Shown here in pieces: positions 5,262 to 6,315 of a stretch of DNA of 6,315 nt. The DNA lies in the NCBI GenBank assembly GCA_021812735.1, contig JAKAMV010000616.1:1-6315 (forward strand), read 5' to 3'. The notes beneath the pieces are model-generated. The model had not been told where the DNA came from. It searched no databases and worked only from the letters and a program-made list of their open reading frames with translations. The stretch is from Chloroflexota bacterium (GTDB taxonomy: Bacteria > Chloroflexota > Limnocylindria > Limnocylindrales > CSP1-4). Numbering within the stretch: the stretch's first letter is position 1; the number at the start of each line of letters is the position of its first letter. Position numbers and translations under genes: made by a program.

Positions 5262-5876
5262 CTACCCGGTGATCCCCCGCATCGCCAGCTCGACGTGGGC
5301 GCGGATGAAGGGCTCCACGGCCTCGCGGCCGGGCCCGCTGGGCGCCAGGTACACGATCAGCGCGACCGCCGCCACCGAGAACACCAGCATCGCCGCCTGC
5401 CCGGGATCGACGTCGGCGCGGACGGCGCCGCGGTCGCGGAGCGCGGCCAGGGCGGCCGTGAGTTGGGCGATGGCCAGCTGGTCGCGCGACTCGAACTCGA
5501 CGGCCATGGTGCGGCGGGCCGGGCTGAAGCTCGCGCCGAACACCTCGGCGGCCAGGTCCCGATCGAGCTCGAGCATCGGGGTGAGGTACGTCATCACGAC
5601 GGTCATCGCGGCATCGAGCGGCGTCATGCGCGCCACGTCGAGCGCCGCGACCGCGGCATCGAGGTCGTCGGTGGAGCGGACCATCGTGACCGCGAACAGG
5701 ACCGCGTGCTTGGTCCCGAAGTGGTTGTAGACGGTGCCCGGCGACACGCCCGCCGCGGCGGCGATCTCCTCGACCGACGTCGCGGCATAGCCGCGCTCGG
5801 CGAACAGCCCGGCTGCAGCCTCCGTCACCCGGGCGAATGTGGACCGCTTGTTCTCGGCTCGACGTCCCGTGGTCAT
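5262..5876 (-). CDS. TetR-family transcriptional repressor
   Basis: A 204-residue protein of typical TetR length. The N-terminal DNA-binding domain spans about residues 12-58, with the helix-turn-helix at about 33-53 (TSVEEIAAAAGVSPGTVYNHF) followed by the usual GTKHAVLFAV. The C-terminal part (about 65-204) is the variable helical ligand and dimerisation domain with a hydrophobic stretch near the end; its ligand cannot be read from the sequence. The ATG whose complement is 5874-5876 is preferred; an in-frame TTG three codons upstream (complement of 5883-5885) would add only three residues, and neither has a strong Shine-Dalgarno site. The gene is divergent from an ABC transporter gene, and a perfect palindrome lies between them, 13 bases from this start. 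It therefore probably represses both the transporter and itself, and is released by a compound the transporter handles. Confidence 0.92.
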   Translation of the reverse strand: MTTGRRAENKRSTFARVTEAAAGLFAERGYAATSVEEIAAAAGVSPGTVYNHFGTKHAVLFAVTMVRSTDDLDAAVAALDVARMTPLDAAMTVVMTYLTPMLELDRDLAAEVFGASFSPARRTMAVEFESRDQLAIAQLTAALAALRDRGAVRADVDPGQAAMLVFSVAAVALIVYLAPSGPGREAVEPFIRAHVELAMRGITG

Positions 5877-5904
5877 TGCGCTCAATTCTTGTAGTCACTA
5901 CAAT
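5876..5904 (+). promoter_or_regulatory. Promoter of the ABC transporter gene
   Basis: TTGCGC (5876-5881) and TACAAT (5899-5904) are separated by exactly 17 bases, a good sigma-70/SigA-type promoter. Transcription should begin near 5911, giving a leader of about 42 bases before the GTG at 5953. The -35 overlaps the start of the tetR gene. The operator palindrome covers the right half of the spacer and most of the -10, so a bound repressor would block RNA polymerase. Confidence 0.65.
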
Positions 5905-5907
5905 AAT
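5885..5907. promoter_or_regulatory. Probable TetR operator palindrome
   Basis: The core TTGTAGT-C-ACTACAA (5889-5903) is a perfect 15-bp palindrome with a one-base centre. After one mismatched pair (5888/5904), three more matching pairs extend it to 23 bp (5885-5907). It is AT-rich against a very GC-rich background. Size, symmetry and position between a divergent tetR gene and its likely target are those of a TetR operator. It overlaps the -10 of the ABC promoter and a minus-strand TATTGT (complement of 5900-5905) that could be the -10 of tetR, so one site may control both genes. Confidence 0.8.
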
Positions 5908-5942
5908 CGACGACGCAACCCCGCCTCGGCCGCCAGATCCAC

Positions 5943-5948
5943 GAGGAG
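5943..5948 (+). promoter_or_regulatory. Shine-Dalgarno site for the GTG-start ABC gene
   Basis: GAGGAG lies four bases before GTG at 5953, slightly close but strong. It supports GTG as the initiator; the protein then begins directly with a normal ABC N-terminus. Confidence 0.65.
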
Positions 5949-5952
5949 CAAC

Positions 5953-6315
5953 GTGAGCAGCCCTCTCGTCGTCGCCCAAGACCTCGTCAAGACGTACGGC
6001 ACCGGAGATGCTGCCATCCGCGCGCTCGATCGCGTCTCATTCTCGATCGAGCCGGGCGAATTCGTCGTCCTCCTCGGCCCGTCGGGATCGGGCAAGACCA
6101 CGCTGCTCAACCAGGTCGGCGCCCTGGAGCGCCCCACGTCGGGCAGCCTGAAGGTCAACGGCGTGGAGATCGCCGGCATGTCGTCGGCCGAGCAGACCGA
6201 GTACCGCCGCTCGACCGTTGGCTTCGTCTTCCAGTTCTACAACCTCGTGCCCACGCTGACCGCCATGGAGAACGTCGCGCTCATCGCGGAGATCACCGGG
6301 GCCGGGGCCGAGGAG
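5953..6315 (+). CDS. ABC transporter ATP-binding protein, MacB/LolD type (truncated by window end)
   Basis: The first 121 residues of a nucleotide-binding subunit; the frame runs off the right edge without a stop, and the family is usually about 220-250 residues. Residues 5-33 form the first beta strands and the A-loop region, with Tyr15 in VKTYGTGDAAIRALD. The Walker A motif GPSGSGKTT is at 42-50, followed by LNQVGALERPTSG (52-64), a signature of the MacB/LolD/FtsE-like group. The Q-loop glutamine is Gln94 in VGFVFQFYNLVPTLT. The signature motif, Walker B and H-loop lie outside the window. It should power an integral-membrane FtsX/MacB-like permease, probably encoded next, for export or extraction of a hydrophobic compound, peptide or lipoprotein. 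The palindrome in its promoter and the divergent tetR gene point to repression relieved by a ligand. Start GTG is supported by GAGGAG. Confidence 0.93.
   Translation, partial: MSSPLVVAQDLVKTYGTGDAAIRALDRVSFSIEPGEFVVLLGPSGSGKTTLLNQVGALERPTSGSLKVNGVEIAGMSSAEQTEYRRSTVGFVFQFYNLVPTLTAMENVALIAEITGAGAEE

Noticed and set aside
5295..5894. A 199-codon plus-strand frame opposite tetR
   Set aside because: It is antisense to a clear TetR helix-turn-helix protein, and its translation is Arg/His/Gly-rich with no family resemblance.

Overview
The window is very GC-rich, with third codon positions almost all G or C. It has the gene content of a high-GC Gram-positive-type bacterium, most likely an actinomycete relative; a GC-rich Chloroflexota is the main alternative. 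Supporting signs are a sensor-domain (PF13796-type) histidine kinase, a four-helix membrane domain fused to a type I phosphodiesterase, GTG and TTG starts behind AGGAGG-like ribosome sites, and hairpins without U-tracts at gene ends. No rRNA, tRNA, CRISPR array, transposase or integrase is visible.

Layout. Bases 1-193 are a window-edge leader with a GC-rich hairpin and no convincing gene. Bases 194-1594 (+) encode a membrane-bound, NarL/DesK-type histidine kinase with no response regulator inside the window. Bases 1595-1859 are a repeat-rich gap, including three 18-bp units that share CGAACG in register. A small TTG-start gene of the 'virulence factor' (PF13769-like) family (1860-2126) is followed 58 bases later by a 735-residue membrane-anchored phosphodiesterase (2185-4392). 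These two could be co-transcribed; a GC-rich hairpin follows the second. A 123-residue protein of unknown function is at 4546-4917 (+).

Bases 4918-5261 separate this gene from the convergent tetR gene (5262-5876, -). This gap holds no gene but is full of inverted repeats: two mutually exclusive pairings at 5002-5063, a nested inverted repeat at 5098-5146, and a hairpin at 5207-5238 just beyond the tetR stop. The simplest reading is a bidirectional transcription barrier.

The clearest regulatory unit is at the right end. A TetR-family repressor (-) is divergent from an ABC transporter ATP-binding subunit of the MacB/LolD type (5953 to the window end, +, truncated). Between them is a perfect 15-bp palindrome lying inside a good TTGCGC-17-TACAAT promoter for the ABC gene. 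This is the classic arrangement of a ligand-responsive repressor controlling an export system and its own gene.

I found no system that I can call clearly new. The points most worth a second look are the tetR/ABC operator-promoter, the holin-like/phosphodiesterase fusion, the structured convergent gap and the 18-bp repeats.
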